From NCBI RefSeq assembly GCF_002723615.1, contig NZ_KZ304951.1:331344-395343 (forward strand): a stretch of DNA of 64,000 bases. Direction: 5' to 3'. Position 1 is the stretch's first letter; every line of letters begins with the position of its first letter. Positions 56,501 to 63,993 of the stretch are shown piece by piece. The position numbers were made by a program, and so were the translations under genes. Under the pieces are notes generated by a model, which did not search any database, was not told where the DNA came from, and was given only the letters and a program-made list of their open reading frames with translations. This DNA comes from Limimaricola cinnabarinus (GTDB taxonomy: Bacteria; Pseudomonadota; Alphaproteobacteria; Rhodobacterales; Rhodobacteraceae).

Positions 56501-57169
56501 GGGCTGATGTTCATCATCCTGCTGGCGCAGTTCAACAGCTTCTACAACGCCATGCTGGTGCTTCTGGCGGTGGTGATGTCCACCGCCGGGGTGCTGATCG
56601 GCATGCTGGTCATGGATCAGACCTTCTCGATCATCATGACCGGCACCGGCATCGTGGCGCTGGCCGGGATCGTGGTGAACAACAACATCGTGCTGATCGA
56701 CACCTACCAGGATTACGAACGTTACATGCCGCGCACCGAGGCGGTGATCCGCACCGCCGAGGACCGCATCCGCCCGGTCTTTCTCACCACCGTGACCACC
56801 ATGGCGGGTCTCGCGCCGATGATGTTCGGCCTCAGCCTCGATTTCTTCGGCGGCGGCTACACGATCGACAGCCCCACCGCGCTGTGGTGGAAGCAGCTCG
56901 CCACGGCGGTGGTCTTCGGGCTCGGCATCGCCACGGTGCTGACGCTGGTCTTCACGCCCGCGATGCTGGCGCTCAGGATCTGGGCCGCGCGCTATGCGCA
57001 TTGGATGGCGCGTCTGATGGCGCGGCTTTCGATGGGCCGCGGCAGCCGGGCGGCGCGCGACTGGGCGCTGCGTCGCGAGGCGCGGCGGATCAAGGCGCCC
57101 GAGATCATCTGGGAGGACGAGGACGGCCCCCTGACCCCCGCCGCGCCGACGCTGCGCGCGGCCGAATAG
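53519..57169 (+). CDS. RND efflux pump permease with enlarged central region
   Basis: A 1216-residue inner-membrane pump, longer than the usual 1020-1050. It begins with VDWAAARARMIVAFIVLSLV and has the TM4 motif GMLVDGAIVVVEYADK and TM10 motif GIVVNNNIVLIDTYQD. The paired Asp and the Lys of AcrB are thus VDG and VNN, as in some non-AcrB clades. Between the two repeats (about residues 486-604) is an added segment with two extra hydrophobic stretches (ALVPPAAALIFVGLMLAL and GLALAFLGAVATTV) joined by basic sequence. No outer-membrane factor is encoded next to it. Substrates unknown. Confidence 0.93.
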   Translation: MTGIVDWAAARARMIVAFIVLSLVAGGAAYIGLPKEGEPDIEIPALFVSVPFPGISAEDSEQLLVKPMETRLSDLDGLKTMTSTASEGYGGVALEFEFGWDKTKIMADVRDAMNAAEAEFPDGADAWSVNEINFSEFPIIIVNLTGALPERTLIRVAKDLQDRLEGLDAVLSAGLVGQRDEMLEVEIDPLRLEAYNVTAAELLQIVTNNNLLIAAGEVETAQGAFAVKIPSSFDEPRDIYELPIKTNGDRVVTLGDLSTIRLTFEDRTSTARYNGETTVALQVVKRRGFNLIDTAALVRETVAAEQENWPEELSMAIEVGTSNDQSRQVGSMVSQLEGSVLTAIALVMIVVLAALGPRPALLVGFAIPTSFLLCFALLAVMDITISNIVMFGLILAVGMLVDGAIVVVEYADKRISDGVGPMHAYVEAAKRMFWPVVSSTATTLCAFLPMLFWPGVAGQFMGMLPVTLIFVLSASLVVALIYLPVMGGVLGRVSRSFGHASDALRRRLPWALRAALVPPAAALIFVGLMLALNPGYLSGEARPATGLAEAAPGLALAFLGAVATTVTGGAAKIRRAPKRVRAGYRRSIFGRVIALIAGNPVMPLVTIAAVGGFVFWTFTYFGTHNNGVEFFVETEPEQAIIYVQARGNLSLAEKDALVAEAEARVVGFPGIGSVFAFAGEGGLNSNTAGAGGPADAVGQLQIELVPWEERAAYARATGFDPALLDGKVVFERLQAELEDIPGIRIEILDLAQGPGASKPVNLRLTGDDFEALRDATAQARARFEQTTGLTLIEDTLPLPGIDWQIDVDVEKAGRFGADVATVGAMVQLVTRGIVLDTMRVDSSDEEIDIRLRLPEEDRVLSTLDSLRVRTPTGLVPLSNFVTRTPVAKLAEITRVDQQRYFEIKADVAPGLVRLTEDGESRIVAQEEIGPALQTRIDAGEVSRATVNANERIEALTGWLETDPLPGGIAWEWTGDQQDQAESQAFLQSAFAGALGLMFIILLAQFNSFYNAMLVLLAVVMSTAGVLIGMLVMDQTFSIIMTGTGIVALAGIVVNNNIVLIDTYQDYERYMPRTEAVIRTAEDRIRPVFLTTVTTMAGLAPMMFGLSLDFFGGGYTIDSPTALWWKQLATAVVFGLGIATVLTLVFTPAMLALRIWAARYAHWMARLMARLSMGRGSRAARDWALRREARRIKAPEIIWEDEDGPLTPAAPTLRAAE

Positions 57170-57170
57170 C

Positions 57171-57203
57171 AAAGAAAAAGGCCGCCCCGCGTGGGGCGGC
57201 CTT
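57171..57203 (-). terminator. Terminator of the Bcr/CflA-type MFS gene
   Basis: AAGGCCGCCCC-GCGT-GGGGCGGCCTT; on minus it ends in TTTTTCTTT, 25 bp beyond the MFS stop. It may also stop plus-strand RND transcripts less strongly. Confidence 0.85.
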
Positions 57204-57227
57204 CGAAAGCCTCGCGACAGCCGGGCC

Positions 57228-58427
57228 TCAGGCCGCCTGCACCGCCCGCTCGCCCCGGCCCAGCGCCAGCAGCGCGAGGCTCAGCGCCATCACCGCGCAG
57301 CCCGCGATCACCGCGACCATCGGCAGCGCCGTGCCGTTGAAGAACGGCCCCGTCACCGCGACCATCACGCCGCCGGTCATCATCTGCAGCGTGCCGCCCA
57401 TCGAGGAGGCAAGCCCCGCGATCTCGCCATGCGGATCGAGCGCCATGACCTGGCTCGTCGGAATGACGAGGCCGAGGCAGGCATTGCCGCACAGCAAAAG
57501 CCCCATCAGCACCGGCAGCGTGGCGTAGCCCGCCGCCGTGATCGCCAGCAGCGTCAGGCTGAACGCCGCGAAGCCCGACAGCGCCAGCCGCAGCATCCGC
57601 AGCAGCCCGATACGGCGGCCCAGCGTCGCGGCGAACTGGCTCGCGCCGAAGAAGCCCACGGCGTTGGTCGCGAAGGCGAGCGAGAACTGCAGCGGCGTCA
57701 GCCCGTATTGCTGGGTGTAGACGAAGCTGGCGCTCGCGATGAAGACGAAGAAGCTCGCCATGCCGAAACCCGACACGAAGGTCAGCGCCATGAAGGTCGG
57801 ATCGCGGAACAGCCGCTTGGCCGAGAGCGCGAGGATGCGCGGGCGCACCGGGCGGCGGCGATCCTCGGGCAGGGTTTCCTTGAGCGCGAAGACGGTGAGC
57901 AGCAAGGCCAGCGCCGCCACCACCGCGAGCGCCCAGAAGATGCCGCGCCAGCCGGTGAACTGCATCATGATCGCGCCCGAAAGCGGCGCCAGCATCGGCG
58001 AGACCGAAATGACCAGCATGATCATCGCCACCAGCCGCGTCGCCTCGTGGCCGGTATACATGTCGCGCACCATGGCGCGCGGCACCACCATCAGGGCCGC
58101 GCAGCCAAAGCCCTGCAGCGCCCGGAACGCCACCAGCCAGGGCAGCGAGGGTGCCAGCGCGCAGCCGATCGTGGCCCCGAGGAAGATCGTCACACCGAGA
58201 TAGACCGGGCGCTTGCGGCCCAGCGCATCGGCCATCGGGCCGTAGAGCAGCTGCGCAAGGCCGAAGGCGAGGAAATAGGCGCTGATCGTCGCCTGCGCCG
58301 CGGCCTCGTCCACGTTCAGATCGGCGGCAAGGCCGGGAAGGCCGGGGAGATACATGTCGATGGTGAAGGGGCCCACAGCGGAGAGCAGGCCCAGCACCAC
58401 GGCGGTGCGGAACATCGGGGATAACAT
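57228..58427 (-). CDS. Bcr/CflA-type multidrug MFS transporter
   Basis: A 399-residue, 12-helix drug:H+ antiporter. The N-terminus GLLSAVGPFTIDMYLPGLPGLA is the Bcr/CflA signature (with the membrane Asp). The loop LYGPMADALGRKRPVYLG is MFS motif A, and motif C appears in LVISVSPMLAPLSGAIMM. It exports small toxic molecules; the exact substrate is not given. A promoter with an operator nearly identical to that of the RND operon lies upstream. Confidence 0.92.
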   Translation of the reverse strand: MLSPMFRTAVVLGLLSAVGPFTIDMYLPGLPGLAADLNVDEAAAQATISAYFLAFGLAQLLYGPMADALGRKRPVYLGVTIFLGATIGCALAPSLPWLVAFRALQGFGCAALMVVPRAMVRDMYTGHEATRLVAMIMLVISVSPMLAPLSGAIMMQFTGWRGIFWALAVVAALALLLTVFALKETLPEDRRRPVRPRILALSAKRLFRDPTFMALTFVSGFGMASFFVFIASASFVYTQQYGLTPLQFSLAFATNAVGFFGASQFAATLGRRIGLLRMLRLALSGFAAFSLTLLAITAAGYATLPVLMGLLLCGNACLGLVIPTSQVMALDPHGEIAGLASSMGGTLQMMTGGVMVAVTGPFFNGTALPMVAVIAGCAVMALSLALLALGRGERAVQAA

Positions 58428-58502
58428 GGTGCTGTCCTTGAACTCCGGACACGATCGGCCCGGAACGTCGATTGGCCCACACGCGGCAGGCGACTCGCGC
58501 GC

Positions 58503-58531
58503 AGACTAGACCGATCGGTTCAGTGGCGCAA
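58503..58531 (-). promoter_or_regulatory. Promoter with intervening operator for the MFS pump
   Basis: On minus: TTGCGC (58531-58526), 17-nt spacer, TAGTCT (58508-58503). The spacer holds CTGAACCGATCGGTCTAG (58523-58506), which matches the RND-operon operator at 15 of 18 positions; the half CTGAACCG is identical. The promoter begins right after the stop codon of the upstream ABC gene. Confidence 0.6.
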
Positions 58532-60358
58532 TCAGGCGGCCTCCGCCTCCTCGGCCTGCTGGCGCGACCAGAGCTGCGCATAGCGGCCCTCCTGCGCCAG
58601 AAGGTGCTCGTGAGAGCCGGATTCGACCACTTTTCCCGCTTCCAGCACGATAATGCGGCTGGCATCTGCAATTGTGCTCAGCCGATGTGCGATGGTGATC
58701 ACCGAGCGCCCCTGCCCCATGGCGCGCAGCTGGCCCTGGATCTCGCGTTCGGTATCGGTGTCGAGCGCGCTTGTCGCCTCGTCGAGAAGCAGGATCGGCG
58801 GGTCCTTGAGCAGCGTGCGGGCGATGCCGACGCGCTGCTTCTCGCCGCCCGAAAGCTTCAGGCCCCGTTCGCCCACGGTGGTGTCGTAGCCCTCGGGAAG
58901 GGACATGATGAAATCATGGATCTGGGCCGCGCGCGCCACCGCCTCGATCTCCTCGCGGCTGGCGCCCTCGCGGCCATAGGCGATGTTGTAGAGGATGGTG
59001 TCGTTGAACAGCACCGTGTCCTGCGGCACCACGCCGATATGGGCGTGCAGGCTGTCCTGGGTCACATCGCGCAGATCCTGCCCGTCGATGCGGATCGCGC
59101 CGCCGGTCACGTCGTAGAACCGAAACAGCAGCCGCCCGATGGTCGATTTGCCCGCGCCCGAGGAGCCGACGATGGCGACCGTCTCGCCCGGTGCCACGGT
59201 AAAGGAGACCCCCTTCAGGATGCCGCGCGCCGCCTCGTAGCCGAAGGTGACCTCGTCGAAGACGATCTCGCCGCGCGTCACTTCGAGCGGCCTTGCTCCG
59301 GGCCTGTCCGTGACCTCGGGCGGCTGGTTGAGAAGCTCGAACATCTCGCCCATGTCGATCAGCGCCTGCCGGATCTCGCGGTAGACCGTGCCGAGGAAGT
59401 TGAGCGGCATGGTGATCTGGATCATGTAGGCGTTGACCATGACGAAATCGCCCACGGTCAGCGCGCCGTTCTGCACGCCGATGGCGGCCATCACCATGAC
59501 GATGACGAGGCCGCCGGTGATGATCAGCGACTGGCCGAAGTTCAGGAAGGCGAGCGAGTGGTTGGTGCGCACGGCGGCGGCGGCGTATTTCTCCATCGCG
59601 CCGTCATAGCGCGCGGCCTCGCGCTCGGCGGCGCCGAAATACTTGACCGTCTCGAAGTTGAGCAGGCTGTCGATCGCCTTTTGGTTGGCGTCGGTGTCCT
59701 GATCGTTCATCTGCTTGCGGATCTTCACCCGCCATTCCGTCACCTTGAAGGTGAAGGCGACGTAGAGGACGATCGTGCCCAGCACCACGACGAGATACCA
59801 CACGTCGAACATGAAGAAGAGCACCACCGCGACGAGCAAAAGCTCGAGGATCAGGGGCCCGATCGAGAACAGCAGGAAGCGCAGCAGGAACTCGACGCCT
59901 TTCACCCCGCGCTCGATGATCCGGCTGAGACCCCCGGTCTTGCGCCCGATATGGTAGCGCAGGCTCATCGCGTGGATGTGCCGGAAGGTGCGCAGCGCCA
60001 GCTTTCTCAGCGCCCTTTGCCCGACCGGCGTGAACACCACGTCGCGCAGCTGCTGAAAGCCGACATTGGCGAGCCGGGCCAGACCGTAGATCAGTGTCAG
60101 CCCCGCCGCGCCGATTGCGAGCAACATCGCGGCGCTTTCCCCTTCGCCCGCCAGCGCATCGACCGCGGCCTTGTAGAACAGCGGCGTGGCGACCGCGATC
60201 AGCTTGGCCAGCACCAGCAGCGCCACCGCGAGCACGACGCGCCGCTTCACCCAGCCCTGCCCTTCGGGCCAGAGATAGGGGATCACCTGCCGGATCGTGT
60301 CCCAGCCCTTCACCGGCTGGCCCGAGAGGTTGGCATCGGTCTTGGGCAGGCGTCGCAT
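58532..60358 (-). CDS. Atm1-type ABC exporter (half transporter, fused TMD-NBD)
   Basis: A 608-residue homodimeric exporter with six transmembrane helices followed by an ATPase domain: VGSSGAGKSTIGRLL (Walker A), LSGGEKQRVGIARTL (signature), ILLLDEATSALD (Walker B). The loop DSLLNFETVKYFGAAERE is characteristic of the Atm1/ABCB7/HMT1 group, which exports glutathione-linked sulfur or metal compounds for Fe-S assembly and metal tolerance. ATG 60358 has CGGAG seven bases upstream. Divergent from the LOG-family gene. Confidence 0.9.
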   Translation of the reverse strand: MRRLPKTDANLSGQPVKGWDTIRQVIPYLWPEGQGWVKRRVVLAVALLVLAKLIAVATPLFYKAAVDALAGEGESAAMLLAIGAAGLTLIYGLARLANVGFQQLRDVVFTPVGQRALRKLALRTFRHIHAMSLRYHIGRKTGGLSRIIERGVKGVEFLLRFLLFSIGPLILELLLVAVVLFFMFDVWYLVVVLGTIVLYVAFTFKVTEWRVKIRKQMNDQDTDANQKAIDSLLNFETVKYFGAAEREAARYDGAMEKYAAAAVRTNHSLAFLNFGQSLIITGGLVIVMVMAAIGVQNGALTVGDFVMVNAYMIQITMPLNFLGTVYREIRQALIDMGEMFELLNQPPEVTDRPGARPLEVTRGEIVFDEVTFGYEAARGILKGVSFTVAPGETVAIVGSSGAGKSTIGRLLFRFYDVTGGAIRIDGQDLRDVTQDSLHAHIGVVPQDTVLFNDTILYNIAYGREGASREEIEAVARAAQIHDFIMSLPEGYDTTVGERGLKLSGGEKQRVGIARTLLKDPPILLLDEATSALDTDTEREIQGQLRAMGQGRSVITIAHRLSTIADASRIIVLEAGKVVESGSHEHLLAQEGRYAQLWSRQQAEEAEAA

Positions 60359-60494
60359 CGGCTGGCTCCGGGGCTGGCGGCAGAGCGCGCAGGGTAGGAT
60401 GCGGGGCCGAGGATGGCCAGAGCGCGGCTGGCGCTTGAGCGCGCGCGACTTGCGCCTTACGAGGTGGGCGTCACATCGAACCGGAGTTTTCAAC

Positions 60495-61061
60495 ATGCCC
60501 CTTCCCGCCTTTACCGCTTCCGTCTGCGTCTTTTGCGGATCGCGTCCGGGGCTGCGCCCCGCCTATGAAACCGCGGCGCAGGAGACGGGCGAGATGCTGG
60601 CCCGGCGCGGCTGGCGGCTGGTGTACGGCGCTGGCGATGTCGGGCTGATGGGCACGGTCGCGCGGTCGGCGCAGCAGACGGGCGGATCGAGCTTCGGGGT
60701 GATCCCGCGCCATCTCGTCGATGTCGAGGTCGGCAAGACCGATCTCGACACCTATGTCGTCACCGAGACGATGCATGAGCGCAAGAAGGTAATGTTCATG
60801 AACGCCGATGCGATCGTGGTGCTGCCCGGCGGCGCGGGCTCGCTCGACGAGTTCTTCGAGGTGCTGACATGGCGCCAGCTCGGCCTGCATGGCAAGCCGA
60901 TCCTGCTGCTCGACACCGAAGGCTACTGGCAGCCGCTGCGCCAGCTGATCAACCACGTGATCGACGAGGGCTTCGCCGATGACAGCCTCAAGGGCTTCGT
61001 CAGCTACGTGTCGAGCGTGAAAGCCCTCGAAAAGACGCTGGACGAGACGCTCACGGCATAA
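60495..61061 (+). CDS. LOG-family protein (TIGR00730), putative nucleoside-5'-monophosphate phosphoribohydrolase
   Basis: A 188-residue Rossmann-fold protein with VCVFCGSRPG, VYGAGDVGLMG, the RKKVMFMNADAIVVLPGG stretch and GGAGSLDEFFEVLTW, the PGGxGxxxE motif of LOG enzymes that release free base from cytokinin or purine nucleotides. Old 'lysine decarboxylase' labels are wrong for this family. ATG 60495 has GGAG eight bases upstream. Confidence 0.9.
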   Translation: MPLPAFTASVCVFCGSRPGLRPAYETAAQETGEMLARRGWRLVYGAGDVGLMGTVARSAQQTGGSSFGVIPRHLVDVEVGKTDLDTYVVTETMHERKKVMFMNADAIVVLPGGAGSLDEFFEVLTWRQLGLHGKPILLLDTEGYWQPLRQLINHVIDEGFADDSLKGFVSYVSSVKALEKTLDETLTA

Positions 61062-61085
61062 AGGACCGCCCGGAGGCGGCCCTTT
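61060..61085 (+). terminator. Terminator after the LOG-family gene
   Basis: AAAGGaCCGCC-CGGA-GGCGGcCCTTT, one mismatch, starting at the TAA stop codon. Confidence 0.55.
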
Positions 61086-61103
61086 GCGCCGTCGATCGGC
61101 CAA

Positions 61104-61140
61104 TCGTCAAACGGCCTGTCGTCAAACGGCCTGTCGTCAG
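61104..61140 (-). repeat. 15-bp tandem repeat at the end of the host-attachment gene
   Basis: Two exact copies of TCGTCAAACGGCCTG and a partial third. The unit is five codons and contains TGA on the minus strand, so the gene's stop is followed in frame by two more stops. It probably arose by slippage. Confidence 0.8.
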
Positions 61141-61589
61141 CCTGCGATCTCGGCGGCGACGGCCTGCTCGATCTCGGCGATGGGGTGGTTGGTCAGGGTC
61201 TTGGGCACCTCGACCACCACCGTATCGGCCACTTCCTTGTGCAGCTCGGGGCGCAGCGCCCCCAGAACCTGCGGGCTGGCGACGATCACCAGCTTTTCGA
61301 AGCGGCCCTTGTGGACCTGCCGGTAGAGGATGTCCGCCAGATCGGCGGCGAAGCGGTCCTTGGCGAGCTGATGAAAATCGGTCTCGGCGAGCGCGGTGCG
61401 CTGGCCGGGGCCGTCATCGGCCTGGCGGCCCGCCTTGTCGGTGGCCTGCTCGCGGTCGGGCGGGTTGTCCTGCTCCTCCTTGCGCACGACGCGCAGGTTC
61501 GGGTGCTGATCGTCGGTGACGTTCTCGAGGATCAGCGCCTTTTCCCCATCGGCGACGAGAACCCAGGTGCCGTTGTCGATCTTGGCCAT
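61137..61589 (-). CDS. Host-attachment-type protein (baeRF/AtsE-like family)
   Basis: A 150-residue protein that begins AKIDNGTWVLVADGEKALIL and contains FHQLAKDRFAADLADILYR, GRFEKLVIVASPQVLGALRP and a C-terminal helix with NHPIAEIEQAV. This is the pattern of the 'protein required for attachment to host cells' family, a reduced eRF1-like fold common in alphaproteobacteria and often stress-linked. The name comes from an Agrobacterium phenotype and does not imply a host here. ATG 61589 shares one base with the upstream stop (TGATG). Confidence 0.82.
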   Translation of the reverse strand: MAKIDNGTWVLVADGEKALILENVTDDQHPNLRVVRKEEQDNPPDREQATDKAGRQADDGPGQRTALAETDFHQLAKDRFAADLADILYRQVHKGRFEKLVIVASPQVLGALRPELHKEVADTVVVEVPKTLTNHPIAEIEQAVAAEIAG

Positions 61590-61798
61590 CACTCGGGATC
61601 CTTCTCGTCGCTCTTGCGGACGCGGGTCGCGCCCGCCTCGTCCTGCTCGGCGCGCTTGAGGTCGTCGCGCGTGCCGACCTTGCGTGTCAGGTCGCCGCCC
61701 TCGCGGCCCGGCTGGTTGCCGGCACCCGCCTTGTCCTCTTCGGTCACATAGGCGTCGGTTTCCTTCACACCGTCCTTGGATCGTGCCCTGTCGGCCAT
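61589..61798 (-). CDS. Small, very hydrophilic protein (69 residues)
   Basis: A charged, disorder-like protein (MADRARSKDGVKETDAYVTE...) without hydrophobic core, Trp, Cys or Phe, resembling stress-induced hydrophilins. It has a near-perfect AGGAGG ribosome-binding site six bases before ATG 61798 and is coupled to the host-attachment-type gene. Its promoter matches the EcfG consensus. No family is recognised. Confidence 0.75.
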   Translation of the reverse strand: MADRARSKDGVKETDAYVTEEDKAGAGNQPGREGGDLTRKVGTRDDLKRAEQDEAGATRVRKSDEKDPE

Positions 61799-61828
61799 GG
61801 GAGCCTCCTATCTTGCGTTCGCAGGACC

Positions 61829-61853
61829 AACGATTCATGCCCCTCGGGGTTCC
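61829..61853 (-). promoter_or_regulatory. EcfG-type promoter candidate 2
   Basis: On minus: GGAAC (61853-61849), 16-nt spacer, CGTT (61832-61829), about 24 nt plus start-site offset before ATG 61798. Same elements and spacing as the site at 17791-17815. Confidence 0.7.
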
Positions 61854-61878
61854 GGGGGCCGCTCGGGCGAGCGGGCAC

Positions 61879-61911
61879 GAAAAAGGCCCCCGCGCCGCAG
61901 CGCGAGGGCCT
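61879..61911 (-). terminator. Terminator after sodB
   Basis: On minus: AGGCCCTCGCGC-TGCG-GCGCGGGGGCCT with one mismatch, followed by TTTTTC, 33 bp beyond the sodB stop. Confidence 0.8.
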
Positions 61912-61943
61912 CATGAGGCGTCCCCGGAGGGCCGCCGCCACGC

Positions 61944-62543
61944 TTACATGCGCGAGGCGACGTTCTCCCAGTTCACGAGGTTGTCGAGGAAGTTCGAGAT
62001 GTAGGCCGGGCGCTTGTTGCGGAAGTCGATGTAGTAGGAGTGCTCCCACACATCGAGGCCCAGAAGCGCGGTCTGGCCGAAGCAGAGCGGGTTCACGCCG
62101 TTCTCGGTCTTGGTGACCTTGAGGCCGCCATCGCTGTCCTTGACGAGCCAGGCCCAGCCCGAGCCGAACTGGCCCGCGCCCGCGGCGGCGAACTCTTCCT
62201 TGAACTTGTCGACCGAGCCGAAGCTGTCGGTGATCGCCTTTTCCAGCTCGCCCGGCATCTTGCTGTCGTTCGGGGTCATCATTTCCCAGAACTGGTTGTG
62301 GTTCCACAGCTGGGAGATGTTGTTGAAGATGCCGTTCTGGGCAACGGCGTTCTTGTCATAGGTGCCGCGGATGATCTCTTCCATCGGCTTGCCGTCCCAC
62401 TCGGTGCCGGCGATCAGCTTGTTGCCGTTGTCGACATAGGCCTTGTGGTGCAGGTCGTGGTGATATTCGAGCGTCTCCTTCGACATGCCCTTGGAGGCGA
62501 GCGCGTCGTGGGCGTAGGGAAGGTCGGGAAGTTCGAAAGCCAT
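61944..62543 (-). CDS. sodB: Superoxide dismutase, Fe/Mn type
   Basis: Dismutates superoxide; cytosolic (no signal peptide). The 199-residue protein has the four metal ligands in ETLEYHHDLHHKAYV (His), SQLWNHNQFW (His), and LGLDVWEHSYYIDF (Asp and His). The QFGSGWAWL motif with Gln favours the iron type. ATG 62543 gives the usual MAFELPDLPYAHDAL start. A promoter lies upstream. Confidence 0.95.
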   Translation of the reverse strand: MAFELPDLPYAHDALASKGMSKETLEYHHDLHHKAYVDNGNKLIAGTEWDGKPMEEIIRGTYDKNAVAQNGIFNNISQLWNHNQFWEMMTPNDSKMPGELEKAITDSFGSVDKFKEEFAAAGAGQFGSGWAWLVKDSDGGLKVTKTENGVNPLCFGQTALLGLDVWEHSYYIDFRNKRPAYISNFLDNLVNWENVASRM

Positions 62544-62582
62544 GTCGGTCTCGCTTTGCTGCCAGTGGTGGATTTGCGCCAC

Positions 62583-62612
62583 ATAACAGAACCCCTGCGC
62601 TGCAAAGGTCAA
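62583..62612 (-). promoter_or_regulatory. sodB promoter candidate
   Basis: On minus: TTGACC (62612-62607), 18-nt spacer, TGTTAT (62588-62583), about 40 nt before the ATG. Confidence 0.5.
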
Positions 62613-62649
62613 TGGGAGAGGCCGGAAAATCCGGCGCCCCCGCGCCCGA

Positions 62650-63993
62650 TCAGAGCCAGTCGAGCCGCTCGCGGAAAGCTTCGCGCTCGGGGAAGTCGCG
62701 CGCGTGGCGATCGCACAGGGCGCGCGCCTCCTCGTGCCTCTTGAGCGGGCGGCACAGGGTGATCAGCCGCTCGACCGGATCGGGGCGGGTGGGTGCCAGC
62801 TCGGCCGCGCGCAGCAGCACCTCATGCGCGCCGTCGAGATCGCCCAGCCGCCGCGCCGCCGTCGCCTCGAGCATCAGCGCGTCGATGCTGGCCTCGACGA
62901 GGTCGCGCTGCTGCCGGGCCAGGTCGCGCAGCGCCGCGTGGTCGTCGAGCCGGGCCAGCATCCGCATCGAGGACAAGAGCGCATCGAGGCTCATTACGGC
63001 CGGAGCCTCCGCCCCCCGCGGCCCGGCGACATAGCGGTCGAGCACGTTCGACATGATCCGGTTCACCAGATCGGGCGAGACGTGACGATAATCGTTCCGC
63101 GACCAGGCGACGGCGGGGTTCGACAATGTGACGAACTCGAAGGAGGGGAAGTAGTCCACGCCCTCGCGCGTGGCGACGAACTCCTCGATTGCGGCGCGCT
63201 GCACGGATTTGGAATAGGCGTTGGCCACCAGCACGTCCATCTCCCGAAAGGTCGCCAGAAGCGGCACGGGCGAGACGGTCACCAGCATCTTCAGCGGCTT
63301 GGCGCGGTGGCGCAGCAGCAAGGCGTGCAGCCGCTCCAGCCCGTCGAGCACGTCGGCATAGCTCAGCACCCGGAACTCGAATCGCTCGGGCTCGGCCTTC
63401 ACCGCCGCCTGCGGCGGCGCGACGTTGAGATAGAGCCGCAGCTTGCGGTCATACCATGTCTCGACATAGCCGAGCGTCACGATCACCACGTCGGCCTCGG
63501 CCACGCGGGCCATCGCGTCGAGATAGCGATGCCGGAAATCGAGAATCGTCTCGACCGGAAAATCGAGCCGCGCCATGCCGAGCTGCGCATCGCTGAACCG
63601 GCCGCCGCCGGTATCGTAGAGGATGTCCGCACCGGGAAAGCTGTCGCGATCGAGCGCCCAGCCCAGCTCGTTCAGGACCGAGTGGATCGAGTACTTGTTG
63701 AAGAAGTTGGCCGCCTCGCCCAGGCTCTCGCCGATCTCGCCCAGCTCGAACTCGCGGCTGACGACCCGCCGCCCGGCGGCATCGAGCGCGCGCTCGACAT
63801 TGCGCGCAAAGCACGAGCCGATGGCGAAGATCGTGTCGCCATCCTCGATCGCGAAGCTCGGGCTCGCCGTGGGTGCGGCCAGCGGATAGAGGCGGTCTCC
63901 GTCGCGCTCGGGCGAGGGGTAGCGACGAAGCCGGTTGCCGCGCGCCCGTCCGAAGGCTTCGATGGCCGGGACGGCTTCTATGTTGCGATCCAT
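62650..63993 (-). CDS. GSCFA-domain protein with C-terminal TPR-like region
   Basis: A 447-residue protein whose core FAIGSCFARNVERALD contains the name-giving GSCFA motif, an SGNH-hydrolase-like active site; later blocks include VTLGYVETWYD and LVTVSPVPLLATF. The family is often found near glycan or capsule genes and may act as an esterase or acyltransferase. The last 120 residues form helical repeats (ARRLGDLDGAHEVLLRAAEL). No signal peptide is seen. It is complete in the window, with its start 8 bases from the right edge. Confidence 0.85.
   Translation of the reverse strand: MDRNIEAVPAIEAFGRARGNRLRRYPSPERDGDRLYPLAAPTASPSFAIEDGDTIFAIGSCFARNVERALDAAGRRVVSREFELGEIGESLGEAANFFNKYSIHSVLNELGWALDRDSFPGADILYDTGGGRFSDAQLGMARLDFPVETILDFRHRYLDAMARVAEADVVIVTLGYVETWYDRKLRLYLNVAPPQAAVKAEPERFEFRVLSYADVLDGLERLHALLLRHRAKPLKMLVTVSPVPLLATFREMDVLVANAYSKSVQRAAIEEFVATREGVDYFPSFEFVTLSNPAVAWSRNDYRHVSPDLVNRIMSNVLDRYVAGPRGAEAPAVMSLDALLSSMRMLARLDDHAALRDLARQQRDLVEASIDALMLEATAARRLGDLDGAHEVLLRAAELAPTRPDPVERLITLCRPLKRHEEARALCDRHARDFPEREAFRERLDWL

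Noticed and set aside
52958-57172. 1400-codon open frame antisense to the RND pump
   Set aside because: Composition is dominated by His, Arg, Gly and Asp, typical of reverse-frame shadows in GC-rich DNA. The plus strand has clear RND motifs.
61104-61140. CRISPR-like repeats
   Set aside because: The units are direct tandem copies of 15 bp without spacers.
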